A DNA stretch of 42,343 bases, taken from assembly GCA_030262895.1 (NCBI GenBank), contig JAJSZW010000018.1, positions 1-42,343 of the forward strand. The letters are read 5' to 3'. The notes under the pieces are model-generated. The model saw only the letters and a program-made list of their open reading frames with translations. It made no database searches and had not been told where the DNA came from. This DNA is from Deltaproteobacteria bacterium. Lineage in GTDB: Bacteria; Desulfobacterota; Desulfobacteria; Desulfobacterales; ETH-SRB1. Made by a program: the position numbers and the translations under genes. Shown piece by piece: positions 41,670 through 42,343 of this stretch (its first letter is position 1; the number at the start of each line of letters is the position of its first letter).

Positions 41670-42343
41670 ATGAAAAGACGCCTTGTCTTTGCCATACTGG
41701 TAATGGGCTTTAGTGGTATTGTTGTCCAGATACTACTCTTGAGAGAGTTCTTAGTAGTTTTTTCAGGCAATGAGCTGGCGATCGGGATTATCCTGGCCAA
41801 CTGGCTTATCCTGGAGGCCTTTGGCTCTTTCTTTGTGGGGAAAAAGATCAAGCGCCTCAAAAAAAGGCTTGAAGCATTTGTTGGTCTCCAGCTCTTTTTT
41901 TCCCTGTGTTTACCCTTGGCGGTTTATTCAATCCGGATATTAAAGGATCTTATAGGGGTTATCCCGGGGGAAGGCGTGGGGGTGATTCCGATTCTATATT
42001 CCTCTTTTCTCATTTTTGCTCCCCTGAGTATCACACATGGAGCGTTATTTACCTTCGGCTGTAAGCTATATTCTCTTCACTTTGTTTCAGAAAGCAAAGC
42101 ATTTTCCATTGGCAGGGTCTATGTCCATGAGACCATAGGCACAATTTTCGGAGCAATTGCTTTTACCTATTTGCTTGTCCCTTACCTCCATTCCATCCGG
42201 ATAGCCCTAGGAATAGCGCTTTTGAACAGCCTTTTGTGCCTCCTTCTTCTGGGATATCCTCTCCGTAAATCTTTAACCGGCAAGGCTCTGGCAGTCGGAT
42301 CGACAGTATTCCTGGTCTTATGTGCTTATCTAATCCTCAGCCC
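41670..42343 (+). CDS. membrane spermidine-synthase-like protein, N-terminal part (cut by window edge)
   Basis: 224 codons open to the window end, starting at the ATG directly after the amrS stop. Several hydrophobic helices: about 5-25 (VFAILVMGFSGIVVQILLL), 35-55, 68-85, 100-130, 155-175, 180-200 and 208-224. The start GFSGIVVQILLLREFL and SGNELAIGIILANWL are typical of the transmembrane N-terminal domain found on some spermidine synthase homologues, whose soluble Rossmann domain would lie beyond the window. Function unknown; tight linkage to amrS suggests a shared pathway. Confidence 0.75.
   Translation, partial: MKRRLVFAILVMGFSGIVVQILLLREFLVVFSGNELAIGIILANWLILEAFGSFFVGKKIKRLKKRLEAFVGLQLFFSLCLPLAVYSIRILKDLIGVIPGEGVGVIPILYSSFLIFAPLSITHGALFTFGCKLYSLHFVSESKAFSIGRVYVHETIGTIFGAIAFTYLLVPYLHSIRIALGIALLNSLLCLLLLGYPLRKSLTGKALAVGSTVFLVLCAYLILS

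Overview
The window reads as a chromosomal segment of an anaerobic Desulfobacterota (former Deltaproteobacteria) relative. This is inferred from gene content: a corrinoid-activator-like ASKHA ferredoxin, a giant pyruvate-phosphate-dikinase-like protein, remnants of a periplasmic formate dehydrogenase operon next to moaA, a zinc-ribbon module typical of deltaproteobacterial signalling proteins, and an AmrS radical SAM gene followed by a membrane spermidine-synthase-like gene. No rRNA, tRNA or CRISPR array was seen. Several conclusions rest on protein motifs read by eye, and no database search was run.

Layout. 1-1224: an AT-rich two-gene operon on the minus strand, a 2-TM protein followed after 9 bp by a peptide deformylase cut by the window edge. 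1498-2223: a family 2 glycosyltransferase. 2462-9870: a plus-strand block of ASKHA/2Fe-2S activator, PPDK-like protein (4-bp overlap) and an unusual GAPDH. 9972-11275: rsmA and a DUF2062 gene, convergent with GAPDH across a heptamer-built hairpin. 11537-15194: a small winged-helix-like protein flanked by two copies of a palindromic repeat, then a PreP/insulinase-type M16 protease. 15222-24396: a heavy-metal efflux island, visibly more GC-rich than its surroundings. It has czcC-czcB-czcA, a PII-like gene and a lipoprotein gene on the minus strand, divergent from an OmpR-type regulator and histidine kinase. A perfect palindrome between the two transcription units is a strong operator candidate.

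24397-27651 is a graveyard and insertion zone. It has two group-II-intron-like 5' end fragments, a decayed trmO fragment, a palindromic element with perfect 27-bp arms, dodecin, a methyltransferase, a cyclophilin, and a 90-codon ORF that appears to fuse the Tat signal of a formate dehydrogenase large subunit to the tail of FdhE. 27636-31397: moaA, then an RCK-USP-USP regulator paired with a CPA2 antiporter. 31406-33419: a SlyD-like isomerase and a response regulator/GGDEF protein (both minus). 33788-37421: lepA-leuC-leuD operon. 37549-40221: a P2-type Ca2+-ATPase-like pump (minus). 40518-42343: amrS with a Tat-like leader and a truncated membrane spermidine-synthase-like gene.

The most distinctive feature is the density of small non-coding palindromic elements. 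Two elements with the same terminal repeat bracket czcC. One of them shares a 76-bp core with a third element 9.5 kb away that carries different terminal repeats. In two cases the element end supplies the stop codon of the upstream gene. Three further repeats are built from the same 7-bp periodic unit.
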